A stretch of 64,000 nt of DNA from an uncultured Olsenella sp. (GCA_900314535.1 OMVT01000004.1:1-64000); one strand, 5' to 3'. Counted from the stretch's first letter, positions 42,727-51,544 are shown. Notes: a model not told the origin generated them from the letters alone. Numbers and translations are program-made.

Positions 42727-44955
42727 CTACTCCAGCATCGTCAGATTCTTGTTGCTGAGATCGAGGATGCCGGCAGAATGCGTCAGCGCCCCGCTCGAGA
42801 TGTAGTCTATCCCGAGATCTGCCATCTGGGGAGCATTCTCGAGCGTGATGTTGCCGGAGCACTCTGTGAGGGCACGGCCATCGATGATCTTGATGGCCTC
42901 CTTCATCTGCTCGTGCGTCATGTTGTCGAGCATGATGACATCAGCGTGTGCGGCGACTGCTTCCTTCACCTGGGCAATCGTCTCGCACTCGACCTCAATG
43001 CGGTAGATGAAGGGGCTCCTCCTCTTCGCTGCTGCCACAGCCTGGCGGATGCCTCCAGCAGCGGCGATATGGTTGTCCTTGAGCATGACAGCATCAGAGA
43101 GGCCGAAGCGGTGGTTCGTGCCGCCGCCGATTCTCACTGCCATCTTCTCGAAGTAGCGCATGCCAGGCGTCGTCTTCCTCGTATCGACGAGCGTCGCCTT
43201 GGCGCCTGCCTGCTGGAGCGCCTGCACCATCTCATGCGTATAGGTTGCAATGCCGCTCATGCGCTGCAGGTAGTTGAGGGCGGTCCTTTCGCCCGAGAGC
43301 AGTGCCCTTACATCTGCCTCGACCTCGGCGATGACCTGGCCAGGCATGACTTCGTCGCCGTCTCCGGCACGGGCCACCATCACGGCAGAGGCATCGAGCA
43401 GCTTGTAGACGCGGAAGTAGATATCGATGCCGGCAAGTATGCCCTGCTGCTTGCAGATGAGCTGCACGCGGGCACGGCGGGCACGGGGCATGACAGCCTC
43501 GGTCGAGACATCGCCGTAGGGCATATCCTCGGCAAGCGCCTCCCTGATGTGGTTGTCAATCATGAGGCCCAGCGAAGAGGTATCCATGCTGTGGCCCTTC
43601 TGATAGCTCGGCGTGAGCGGCCTCGGCTCGCCCACGGCAGGGTGCTTCATGGTCTCGTCCATCTCGATCCTCCTTGTAGGTGCGGCAGGTGCCGTCTTCT
43701 TCGGCTCGAGCATCCAGGAGCCGAATTCCTTCTGGTCAGAGATCATCCTCTTTGCAGCACGGGCAGAGAAGACAAGGCTCTCGAGCAGGCTGTTCGAGGC
43801 AAGGCGGTTCTTTCCGTGCACGCCGTTGCAGCTTGTCTCGCCTGCTGCAAAGAGATGGTTCATGGTCGTCTCGGAATCCTCGCCGACATGTATGCCGCCC
43901 ATGAAGTAGTGCTGGGCGGGGACGACAGGGATGGGCTCCTTCGTGATATCGTAGCCCTCCTCGAGGCAGTGCTCGTAGATGTGCTTGAAGTGGTGGCGGA
44001 TCGTCTGCTCATCGATGTTCTTGAAGCTGAGCCAGACGTGGTTCGTGCCTTCCTTCTTCATCTCTTCGTGGATGGCAGCAGACACCACATCGCGCGGCTG
44101 GAGCTCATCGGTGAAGCGCTCCATCTTGCCGTTCAGGAGCACCGCGCCTTCGCCCCTGCAGGACTCGGAGATCAGGAAGCTCCTGCCAGGCTTCGTCGTC
44201 CAGAGGCTCGTCGGATGGATCTGGATGTAGTCGGTATGCTCGAGCGCGACGCCGTGCTCCTTTGCGATGCGCACGCCGTCTCCCGTGAGCAGCGGATAGT
44301 TCGTGCTGTGCGTGAAGAGGCCGCCGATGCCACCCGTGGCAAGAAGCGTATGGTGCGCATGCAGGCGAAGCACCGTGCCGTCGCGCCTTACAGCCACAAG
44401 GCCTGCGCAGTACGGCGTACCATTCTGGTCCTTGCGCTCGATGAGGTCGACCATCTCAGTGTTCTCGAGAATCTCGACGTTTTTGAGCTTCTTCACCTGT
44501 GCCAGAAGCTTTGTCGTGATCTCCTTGCCCGTGATGTCCTCGTGGAAGAGGATCCTCGGGCGTGAGTGCGCGCCTTCGCGCGTGAACGCAAGGCTGCCAT
44601 CGGAAGTGCGTGCGAACTCCACGCCGTAGTCGATGAGGCGCTTGATCGTCGGGCGCGACTCCTGAATCATGATCTTCACGGATTCGCGGCGGTTCTCATA
44701 GTGTCCTGCCCGAAGGGTATCCTCGAAGAATGCCTTGTAGTCGTTATCGTCGTGCTGGACGCAGATGCCGCCCTGCGCAAGCATCGAATCGCATTCCTCG
44801 AGCGTGCCCTTCGAGAGCATGACAATGCGGGCGGAGGCAGGAAGCGTCAGGGCACAGAAGAGTCCTGCGACGCCGCACCCCGCAATCGCCACATCGCATG
44901 ATTCGTCCTGCGGCTCTGCTGTGCGGGCCGCCTCGATAGTCTCTTCTGTTTCCAT
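42727..44955 (-). CDS. nadBC: Fused L-aspartate oxidase / quinolinate phosphoribosyltransferase (NadB-NadC)
   Basis: The single 742-residue frame has two enzymes. Residues 1 to about 430 are NadB: FAD motif AIAGCGVAGL (24-33), TREGAHSRPRILFHEDITG, ESCRGEGA, QPRDVVSAAI, HYFMGGIHV and GKNRLASNSLLESL, so active-site Glu, His and Arg residues are kept. The C-terminal helical domain (about 110-130 residues in E. coli NadB) is missing. A Pro/Thr/Lys linker of about 35 residues follows. Residues from about 463 on are NadC: LIDNH-type start, RTALNYLQRMSGIAT, VDTRKTTPGMRYFEK, RIGGGTNHRFGLSDAVMLKDNH and ECSGNITLEN. The fusion joins the FAD oxidase and the phosphoribosyltransferase on either side of NadA. 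It lies 5 nt after nadA and 5 nt before niaR. Confidence 0.93.
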   Translation of the reverse strand: METEETIEAARTAEPQDESCDVAIAGCGVAGLFCALTLPASARIVMLSKGTLEECDSMLAQGGICVQHDDNDYKAFFEDTLRAGHYENRRESVKIMIQESRPTIKRLIDYGVEFARTSDGSLAFTREGAHSRPRILFHEDITGKEITTKLLAQVKKLKNVEILENTEMVDLIERKDQNGTPYCAGLVAVRRDGTVLRLHAHHTLLATGGIGGLFTHSTNYPLLTGDGVRIAKEHGVALEHTDYIQIHPTSLWTTKPGRSFLISESCRGEGAVLLNGKMERFTDELQPRDVVSAAIHEEMKKEGTNHVWLSFKNIDEQTIRHHFKHIYEHCLEEGYDITKEPIPVVPAQHYFMGGIHVGEDSETTMNHLFAAGETSCNGVHGKNRLASNSLLESLVFSARAAKRMISDQKEFGSWMLEPKKTAPAAPTRRIEMDETMKHPAVGEPRPLTPSYQKGHSMDTSSLGLMIDNHIREALAEDMPYGDVSTEAVMPRARRARVQLICKQQGILAGIDIYFRVYKLLDASAVMVARAGDGDEVMPGQVIAEVEADVRALLSGERTALNYLQRMSGIATYTHEMVQALQQAGAKATLVDTRKTTPGMRYFEKMAVRIGGGTNHRFGLSDAVMLKDNHIAAAGGIRQAVAAAKRRSPFIYRIEVECETIAQVKEAVAAHADVIMLDNMTHEQMKEAIKIIDGRALTECSGNITLENAPQMADLGIDYISSGALTHSAGILDLSNKNLTMLE

Positions 44956-44960
44956 GGCTC

Positions 44961-45896
44961 CTAGTCTTTCGCAAGCTCCAGCATGCGCCTGAGCGCACGG
45001 CGTGCGCCCTCGGTCGCAGCGTCATCGACCTCGACCTCGCCCGACCCGGTCTCGAGGCACGAGAGGATCTTCTGGCCTGTCACCATTGCCATGTTCGGGC
45101 AGATGGGCGTCGTCTCAGGGAAGAAGATCTCCTTTCCCTGGCCGGCGATCTTCTGCTCGATCGTGCGGCGGACGCCAATCACGGTAGCGATGATGTAGGA
45201 CTTCTCCTCGCCTTCGGCGACGCGCTTGATGATGCCTGAGGTCGAACCGACATAGTCTGCTGCCTCGACGACCCAGGGCGTGCATTCAGGATGGGCGCAG
45301 ACCACGGCATCAGGATGCGCGGCCTTGAGCTTCTCGATCTCGGCAAGCTCGATTGCCTCATGCGTCGGGCAGAATCCGTCGTTCAGGATCACATGCTTTT
45401 CCGGCACCTGGTCAGCCACATAGCGGCCGAGGTTCATGTCCGGAATGAACAGGACGTGGTGCTGGGGCAGCCTGCGCACGATCTTCACGGCATTCGAGGA
45501 GGTGACACAGACATCGGACCATGCCTTCATCTCGGTCGTCGAGTTCACATAGCAGGCAACAGCGAGGTCGTCTCCGTACTCGGTACGAGCGTTATCGACC
45601 GTCTCCTTCACGACCATGTGCGCCATCGGGCAGTCAGCCTTCGGCTCGGGCATGAGGACACGCTTCTCGGGCGACAGCAGCTTTGCGCTCTCTGCCATGA
45701 AGCGCACGCCAGCAAAGACGAGCGTCTTGCAGTCGAGTCCGGCAGCAAGCTTGCTCAGATAGAAGGAGTCGCCGATATAGTCTGCCACTTCCTGTGCAGA
45801 GTCCTTCACGTAGTAGTGGGCAAGGATGACGGCATCCTGCTCCTTCTTGAGCTCGGCGATGCGCGCAGCCATCGTGCCTGTGGTCTTCGTGTCCAT
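44961..45896 (-). CDS. nadA: Quinolinate synthase NadA
   Basis: NadA condenses iminoaspartate (from NadB) with dihydroxyacetone phosphate to quinolinate using a 4Fe-4S cluster. The 311-residue protein has three conserved Cys positions: AVACYVNSTTE, CAHPECTPWV and PICPNMAMVTG. It also has AHYYVKDSAQEVADYIGDS, FAGVRFMAESAKLLSPEK and PDMNLGRYV. It is the first gene of the NAD operon, with a candidate NiaR operator at its promoter. This makes de novo NAD synthesis complete in one operon. Confidence 0.97.
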   Translation of the reverse strand: MDTKTTGTMAARIAELKKEQDAVILAHYYVKDSAQEVADYIGDSFYLSKLAAGLDCKTLVFAGVRFMAESAKLLSPEKRVLMPEPKADCPMAHMVVKETVDNARTEYGDDLAVACYVNSTTEMKAWSDVCVTSSNAVKIVRRLPQHHVLFIPDMNLGRYVADQVPEKHVILNDGFCPTHEAIELAEIEKLKAAHPDAVVCAHPECTPWVVEAADYVGSTSGIIKRVAEGEEKSYIIATVIGVRRTIEQKIAGQGKEIFFPETTPICPNMAMVTGQKILSCLETGSGEVEVDDAATEGARRALRRMLELAKD

Positions 45897-45928
45897 GAAT
45901 CCCCTCTCGTATCCAGCGCCGAGTTGGC

Positions 45929-45965
45929 AGTATGGCAGCTGTCATGTCATCTGACAAGACAGATG
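45929..45965 (-). promoter_or_regulatory. nadA promoter with candidate NiaR operator
   Basis: On the minus strand TTGTCA (45957-45952), a 17-bp spacer and CATACT (45934-45929) form a promoter 32 nt before the nadA ATG. The dyad CATCTG-ACAAGA-CAGATG (45948-45965 on the plus strand) covers the -35 box. It resembles remembered NiaR sites built around ACAGATG/CATCTGT half-sites. With niaR as the last gene, autorepression of the operon is likely. Confidence 0.55.
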
Positions 45966-46091
45966 CAAAGCTTTATGCACACTCCACACAGAGAGCCGCC
46001 CGGCGCTCTCCCCATCTCAAGGGTGAAGCACCGGGCGGCATGGCTGCAATATGCCATCTCCGGACGGACAGACAAGGGGTGTCTGCGGAGT

Positions 46092-49000
46092 CTATTCGCT
46101 TCTCAGCGCCTCGACCGGATCTTCATGGGCTGCCTTCCTCGACGGGATGAGGCCCGCCAGGAACGTGAGCAGGACCGAGATGCCGATCAATGCCAATGCC
46201 GACTGCCAGGAGAGCCTCATGATGTTCGGCACATCGTAGACCGAAAGCACATAGGCATTGACCGGGACCGAGACGCCTAGCGTGATCAGGATGCCCATGA
46301 GGCCAGAGATGAAGCCCTCGATCACGGTCTCGGCATTGAAGACAGAGCTCACGTTGTGCTTGCTCGCGCCAAGCGCGCGGAGAATGCCGATCTCCTTCTT
46401 GCGCTCGAGGACGGAGATGTAGGTGATCACGGCGATCATGATCGAAGACACGACGAGCGAGATCGAGACGAAGGCGATGAGGATGCGGCTGATCATATCG
46501 ACAATATGGGTCACGGACTGCATGAGCGTGCCCACGATATCGGTATAGCTGATCTTCTTCGCCTCATCGGTCTGCTGGTCGTTGTAGTCGTCGAGGATCT
46601 CTATGACCTTGTTCTTGTCCTGGAAGTCCCCCGGATAGATGTCGATCTCTGAAGGCGTTGCAGGATCGGCATAGCCGAGCTTTGCGAGGTTGTCGTCGTA
46701 GCTGGCGCTCGAGTTCGAGAGCATGCCGGCCATGAGCTCCTTGAGCTGCGTCTCGTCGATATTGAGGCTGAAGGCGCTCTTGATCTTGTCCCCATCGACC
46801 GAGATCGCATTCGGGAACGAGGCCTGAAGCCTGCCCATGCTTGTCTGGAGGGCACTCGTGAGCTGGGTCTCGATAGCAGCAGAGGTCTGCTGCATGACAG
46901 AGGAGAAGGCAGACTGGATGTAGGACGTGAGGGCGGTTGTGATCTTTGCCTCGAGCTGGCTTTCCACCTGGCTTGCCAGCTGGGACACGATTTGGGACTC
47001 CAGGGCCTTTGCGACCGAGCTCTGGATCTTCTCGTCGACGATGCCGGAGAGCCGCTGCTCTATCTGGCTCTCGATCTCATCGAAGTTCACGATCTTGCGT
47101 ACGCCGTCCTCGATCTCCTTCTTCGTGCTGTCGAGGAGGAAGTAGTCCTGGACCTGGGCGTCTGGATGCTCCTGCATGTAGGTTTGCCAGCCTCGCACAA
47201 GCTCGGCTGTGAGTGCCTGGGCCGCTGTCTGGTCGAACTTGATATCGAGGCCGGAGACGAGCTCCCGCACATCGATATCGGAGAAGTCAGGAAGGAGCTC
47301 CTTGATCTCGTCCGTGCTGAGCGAGGAGACATCGATGCCGGAAAGGTCGAGCGAAGACATATCGACAGACGAAAGGTCGAGTGCCGGCACATCGATCGTG
47401 GGCGTCCGCATGGACGACATGTCGAGGTCGGAAAGATCGAGGTCGAGCTTCGAGGTATCGAACGAGAACGAGGCCTTGAGGGCATCCGTATCCACATTGA
47501 AGAGGTTCGAGAGATCGATATCCTCCCCTGCCGTGCCTGCCGCCTCCTCGGCGAAGGTCTTGCCGGTGAAGACGTCGGTTTGAGGATCTGCCAGCTGCTG
47601 CTTCACGATGTCGGCATCTGCTGCGTGTGCCATCACATCCTTCGTGAGGGCGCTCGTGTAGTAGATGCCCGGATCGAGCGAAGAGGAGGAATCTGTTGCC
47701 TGGACGATGCCGACAACATGGATGTCCTTGCCAGACGAGACAAGCGACTTCATGAAGTCCGCATCATCCGAGCGGTCCGTCCAGATCCTGTACTGCTCGT
47801 CATAGGCATAGATGTCGGTCGGATAGACAAGCTTGAGATGAGCCGCCAGGATATCGTCTGTCGAGTAGCTCGCTCCGCTTTCTGCATCGATCGCGGACTC
47901 TTCGGTGGAGGAGCTCTCGGCGTTCGTGAGCGTCGAGACCATGTAGTCGAGCTGGCTGTGGTCGCGAAGGCCCAGCTCGAAGGCATCGAGATCGGGAAGC
48001 GTGCCATCAGGCCTGAGAACGACCAAGAGCTCGTCTTCAGCTTGCGGCCACTCACCTGCCACGAGGTTGTACTGGCTCTTGATGAGGTCGGTATCGTCCA
48101 TGAGCTCATGGAACGCGCTTGTCTGCGAGGTCATGCTCGAGGAGATCGAGGAGGAGACACCAAGTCCGAGCTGCGTGAACGAGGACTCGGGATTCACCTC
48201 CGCGACCGTGCCATCGGCATTCTCGAGGTAGAGCTCGGGCTTCACGTCGTAGGAGTACTGGATGGCGCGGGCATGCTGATGGATTCCTCCGCCATCGGCG
48301 TCAAGGTATTCCTTGAGCGATCTGAGGTCGTTCTTTCCGACGCTCTTGAACATGTTCGTGATGGTCGGCGCTTCCTTGATGCCGGAATCGGAAGAGCCAT
48401 CATCAGAGGAGCTGCCAGATGAGCCAGACGAGCCTGCCGTGCCATTCACCGACGAGAGGACGGACGTGATATCGAAGCTCGTGCCCTGGATCTGGAGCGG
48501 ATAGACCGTGAGCATCTTCTCTTCGGTATCCTCGATATAGCCGTTCGCGCCGTTCGCAAGCGCCAGGATCGCAGCGATGCCGATGATGCCGATGGAGCCG
48601 GCGAAGGCCGTGAGGAAGGTCCTTCCCTTCTTGGTCATGAGGTTCGCAAACGAGAGGCCGAGTGCCGTGAGGAAGGACATCGCAGTCTTGCGGGGAGGCT
48701 TTGCAGCCCTGTGCGTGGCATCAAGAGACGGGTCATAAGGGTCGGTATCGGATCTGATCGTGCCGTCCTTGAGCTCGACGATGCGCGTCGAGTAGCGGCG
48801 TGCGAGCTCGGGGTTGTGCGTCACCATGATCACGAGGCGGTCCTGGGCAACCTCCTTCAGAAGATCCATGACCTGGACGGAGGTCTCGGAGTCCAAAGCT
48901 CCTGTCGGCTCATCTGCCAGCACGATCTCAGGGTTGTTCACAAGGGCACGGGCCAGCGCCACGCGCTGCATCTGGCCACCCGAGAGCTGCGAGGGCTTCT

Positions 49001-49409
49001 TGTCGGCATGTTCGGCAAGGCCGACCTTGGAAAGCGCTTCCCTCGCCCTCTTCTCGCGCTCGGACGCTCCGACGCCTGAGAGCGTGAGCGCCAGCTCGAC
49101 ATTGGCAAGGACCGTCTGGTGCGGAATCAGGTTGTAGCTCTGGAACACGAAGCCGATCCTGTTGTTGCGGTAGGTGTCCCAGTCGCGGTCGCGGTAGCGC
49201 TTCGTCGAGATGCCGTCGATCAGAAGGTCGCCGTCGTCGAAGTGGTCTAGGCCGCCGATCATGTTGAGCATCGTCGTCTTGCCCGAGCCGGAGGGTCCGA
49301 GAATGGAGACGAATTCGCAGTCACGGAATGCGAGCGACACGTCGTCGAGCGCCTTCTGCGTGAACGTGCCGGTCGTATACGACTTGGAGATATGGGAGAG
49401 TTCGAGCAT
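46092..49409 (-). CDS. MacB-like ABC protein (ATPase fused to FtsX-type permease) with long extracellular domain
   Basis: The 1105-residue protein has an N-terminal ATPase (Walker A GPSGSGKTT 38-46, LSGGQ 142-146, Walker B with E167, VTHN) joined to an FtsX-type permease. The first transmembrane segment lies near 265-290. An extracellular region of about 650 residues follows, then three transmembrane segments in the last 150 residues with ERKKEIGILRALGASK and IPSRKAAHEDPVEALRSE. The outer region has a Ser-rich linker (near 320-345), a run of Leu/Asp/Ser repeats (about 655-715) and a long Gln/Glu/Ser coiled coil (about 755-860). Related MacB-like systems move lipoproteins, peptides or antibiotics, or signal to wall hydrolases. 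Substrate is unknown. No partner protein is adjacent. Confidence 0.88.
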   Translation of the reverse strand: MLELSHISKSYTTGTFTQKALDDVSLAFRDCEFVSILGPSGSGKTTMLNMIGGLDHFDDGDLLIDGISTKRYRDRDWDTYRNNRIGFVFQSYNLIPHQTVLANVELALTLSGVGASEREKRAREALSKVGLAEHADKKPSQLSGGQMQRVALARALVNNPEIVLADEPTGALDSETSVQVMDLLKEVAQDRLVIMVTHNPELARRYSTRIVELKDGTIRSDTDPYDPSLDATHRAAKPPRKTAMSFLTALGLSFANLMTKKGRTFLTAFAGSIGIIGIAAILALANGANGYIEDTEEKMLTVYPLQIQGTSFDITSVLSSVNGTAGSSGSSGSSSDDGSSDSGIKEAPTITNMFKSVGKNDLRSLKEYLDADGGGIHQHARAIQYSYDVKPELYLENADGTVAEVNPESSFTQLGLGVSSSISSSMTSQTSAFHELMDDTDLIKSQYNLVAGEWPQAEDELLVVLRPDGTLPDLDAFELGLRDHSQLDYMVSTLTNAESSSTEESAIDAESGASYSTDDILAAHLKLVYPTDIYAYDEQYRIWTDRSDDADFMKSLVSSGKDIHVVGIVQATDSSSSLDPGIYYTSALTKDVMAHAADADIVKQQLADPQTDVFTGKTFAEEAAGTAGEDIDLSNLFNVDTDALKASFSFDTSKLDLDLSDLDMSSMRTPTIDVPALDLSSVDMSSLDLSGIDVSSLSTDEIKELLPDFSDIDVRELVSGLDIKFDQTAAQALTAELVRGWQTYMQEHPDAQVQDYFLLDSTKKEIEDGVRKIVNFDEIESQIEQRLSGIVDEKIQSSVAKALESQIVSQLASQVESQLEAKITTALTSYIQSAFSSVMQQTSAAIETQLTSALQTSMGRLQASFPNAISVDGDKIKSAFSLNIDETQLKELMAGMLSNSSASYDDNLAKLGYADPATPSEIDIYPGDFQDKNKVIEILDDYNDQQTDEAKKISYTDIVGTLMQSVTHIVDMISRILIAFVSISLVVSSIMIAVITYISVLERKKEIGILRALGASKHNVSSVFNAETVIEGFISGLMGILITLGVSVPVNAYVLSVYDVPNIMRLSWQSALALIGISVLLTFLAGLIPSRKAAHEDPVEALRSE

Positions 49410-49823
49410 GGCCGCCTTTCAGCCGGAGATCCTTCATGCAAATGCTGCAATGCAGATATCTGAATATCTGGCAGCTTCTGTCTTCTCGCTTCATTATGCC
49501 CATGGCGCTGCTCGCGCCGATGCGGCCCTCTGCCCAAATCCCAGCTATCCCCATGAATCTTTCAGCCGCTTCTGTCCAGCATCTGCACGGCACATCTGAG
49601 CTGCCCGAACCTTTCAGACAGATGCACTTTCTGTGTCTGGTGCCGGACATCTCCTCTTCTGAATGTCCAGCGCAAAAAGGAGGCGGCAGGACCTTATGCC
49701 CTTTCTTGCTGCCGCACACGGAGGTTAGTGCTTTTTCGACGCATCCGGCGCCACGGAGCCCGTGTATGTCCGATACTGTAGAGTGCGACAAGGCCAGACG
49801 ACCATTGACAGGAGGGCTTCTGC
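49410..49823. other. Intergenic region with an orphan terminator-like hairpin
   Basis: This 414 bp region holds the divergent starts of the MacB-like gene (-) and the phospholipase-like gene (+). I see no gene in it. On the minus strand GCGGCAG (49716-49710) and CTGCCGC (49690-49684) pair across 19 nt and are followed by CTCC and TTTTT, like a terminator without an obvious upstream gene. A weak promoter candidate, TTGTCG-17-CATACA, lies near 49765-49795 on the same strand. Confidence 0.35.
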
Positions 49824-50789
49824 ATGCCAGCCATCATCACGCACTACTTCTACGGGCAGGACATGTATTTCACGGCAGCGAACTCGCTCAAGAGCGAATC
49901 CGATGAGGAGCGCAAGGCCTATCTTCTGGGCTGCCAGGGCCCCGATCCCTTCGAGTCGCTCGATCTCGATCCGCGCCTCAAGGAATACCGCAATATCGCG
50001 AAGCTCCTCCACACGGAGAAGATCGAGGAGTGCATCGCCGCCTTCAAGGGCTCGCTTGCCTACCTCTCAGACCATGAGAGGCCGACGGGACGTGCCTATG
50101 TGGCAGGCTATATCAGCCACTTCGAGCTCGATTCGAGGGTCGGACCGTTTGTGGCAAGCTGGACCCGCGGCATCTGCGAGGCAGGCGTCGAAGGCCTCGA
50201 CGAGCGCGATGCAAAGGTCGTCACGGCAGAGGTCGAGCGCGACCTCGACGAGATGGTGCTCTACACGAAGTCCGGCAAGACCGTCGAGACCTTCCACCCA
50301 GCCCATGAGTGCCTCGATGCCACCGAGCGCATCCTCGGCATCTGCGACAGGATGTATCGCTACATGCTCTTGAAGGTCTATGGGCTCGTCGTGCCGCACA
50401 CGCTCTTCTCTGGCGCCATCAATGCCCACAGGACCCTCATGCGCCTCATGAGGGCACCGCACCTGACCGATGCGAAGTCCCAGATCGCCTCTGCGATCGA
50501 GGTCAATGTCCTGCACCGCCGCCATTCGCTCTACCGGGCCATGGCACACAGGGCAAGGAAGGAAGCCTCCTCTGTCTTCGAGAACAGGGAGCACCAGACG
50601 TGGACCGATCCCTATACGGGCCATGAGCACACGGCAAGCTTCTGGGATCTCTACTACGGCACGCAGGGCGAGCTGCAGTGCGATCTCAAGTGCTTCCTCG
50701 ATGATGGCTTCGATGCTCAGAAAGCCCAATCCATCACCCATGGCAAGGACTTCGACGGCAGGCCCGAGAAGGCCGGAGAGACCCTGTAA
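49824..50789 (+). CDS. Zinc-dependent phospholipase C-like protein (paralogue 2)
   Basis: The 321-residue protein is a diverged copy of the gene at 39685: MPAIITHYFYGQDMY, YLLGCQGPDPFESL, AGVEGLDERDAKVVTAEVER, DEMVLYTK and AMAHRARKEASSVFENREHQTW align along the length. The central ligand segment reads YISHFELDSRVGPFV, where the other copy has CHYLLDSAMHP. The second His of the H-x3-D-x3-H set is therefore lost, and activity may be reduced or changed. There is no signal peptide. Its stop shares an A with the start of the NUDIX gene (TAATG), so the two are cotranslated. Ribosome site is GACAGGAGGG. Confidence 0.82.
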   Translation: MPAIITHYFYGQDMYFTAANSLKSESDEERKAYLLGCQGPDPFESLDLDPRLKEYRNIAKLLHTEKIEECIAAFKGSLAYLSDHERPTGRAYVAGYISHFELDSRVGPFVASWTRGICEAGVEGLDERDAKVVTAEVERDLDEMVLYTKSGKTVETFHPAHECLDATERILGICDRMYRYMLLKVYGLVVPHTLFSGAINAHRTLMRLMRAPHLTDAKSQIASAIEVNVLHRRHSLYRAMAHRARKEASSVFENREHQTWTDPYTGHEHTASFWDLYYGTQGELQCDLKCFLDDGFDAQKAQSITHGKDFDGRPEKAGETL

Positions 50790-51328
50790 TGGCAGAAGAA
50801 GAGATGCTGCCTCAATGGCACGGCAACGACGGCATCGCGCTTCCGCATGAGCGCTACTGCAGCATCTGCGGATCTGAGCTCGTGCTGAAGGAGCAGCCAG
50901 AAGACGGCCCGGAGCCGTGGTGCCCGACCTGCAATGCATGGCGCTATCCAGCATTTTCTTCTGCCATCAGCACGATCGTCTACTCCCCTGACGGGACCAG
51001 GATCCTGGCAATCGACCAGTATGGCAAGCACGGCGTGCTCGTGGCTGGATACGTCTCCCAGGGAGAGAGCCTCGAGGAAACCGTCAGGCGCGAAGTCAAA
51101 GAGGAGACAGCGCTCGACGTCTCGGACCTCCGCTTCAATGCAAGCCAGTTCTATGCCCGCACGAACACGCTGATCTCGAACTTCGTCTGCTGGGCCAGGA
51201 CGGAAGACTTCCATCTCAACCGCGAGGTCGACCGTGCCCGCTGGGTGCCGAAAGACGAGTTTGCCGATGCCCTTGTGCCGGGCTCTCTTGCCCAGTGGTT
51301 TGCCCGCCACCATCTCATGAACGCCTGA
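50789..51328 (+). CDS. NUDIX hydrolase with zinc ribbon (NudC-like)
   Basis: The 179-residue protein has a zinc ribbon with C24, C27, C45 and C48 (CSICG, CPTC). A NUDIX box follows from about 87 to 109: GYVSQGESLEETVRREVKEET. The core here is GESLEETVRREVKEE (92-106) with the metal-binding REVKEE. The order of ribbon then NUDIX is that of NADH pyrophosphatase NudC, but the N-terminal NudC domain is short and the SQPWPFPxS specificity motif is not visible in full (NASQFYARTN instead). I therefore call it NudC-like. It overlaps the phospholipase-like gene by 1 nt. Confidence 0.9.
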   Translation: MAEEEMLPQWHGNDGIALPHERYCSICGSELVLKEQPEDGPEPWCPTCNAWRYPAFSSAISTIVYSPDGTRILAIDQYGKHGVLVAGYVSQGESLEETVRREVKEETALDVSDLRFNASQFYARTNTLISNFVCWARTEDFHLNREVDRARWVPKDEFADALVPGSLAQWFARHHLMNA

Positions 51329-51330
51329 CG

Positions 51331-51357
51331 AAGAGCCTGCACAGGCAGGCTCTTCTC
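51331..51357 (+). terminator. Bidirectional terminator between the NUDIX gene and the dinB operon
   Basis: AAGAGCCTGC and GCAGGCTCTT pair perfectly across ACAG, followed by CTCAT on the plus strand. It ends the NUDIX transcript and lies just inside the 3' edge of the convergent small gene. Confidence 0.75.
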
Positions 51358-51544
51358 ATATGAGGCCGCGCTTCTGCCTGTCGCGAATCTCCTCTTCCTT
51401 CTTCTTGAGGAGGCCCCGGTATTCCGGCAGCGCATCGAACGGCATGAAGATCTTTGCCCGCTCTGCTGCGCTCATGGACGGATGCCCATAGCGGATGCGC
51501 CCTGGCCTATCTGCGCCAGACGTCTTCGACCCCATCGTTCTCAT
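51356..51544 (-). CDS. Small conserved-looking protein cotranslated with the Y-family polymerase
   Basis: The frame encodes 62 residues with MSAAERAKIFMPFDALPEYR followed by a charged helix (GLLKKKEEEIRDRQKRG). The segment RAKIFMPFDAL resembles small proteins found next to UmuC/DinB-type genes in Gram-positives. The frame begins 38 nt inside the polymerase gene; an internal ATG at 51475 would give 39 residues and avoid overlap. Likely translationally coupled. Function is unknown; possibly a polymerase regulator, which is inference. Confidence 0.6.
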   Translation of the reverse strand: MRTMGSKTSGADRPGRIRYGHPSMSAAERAKIFMPFDALPEYRGLLKKKEEEIRDRQKRGLI

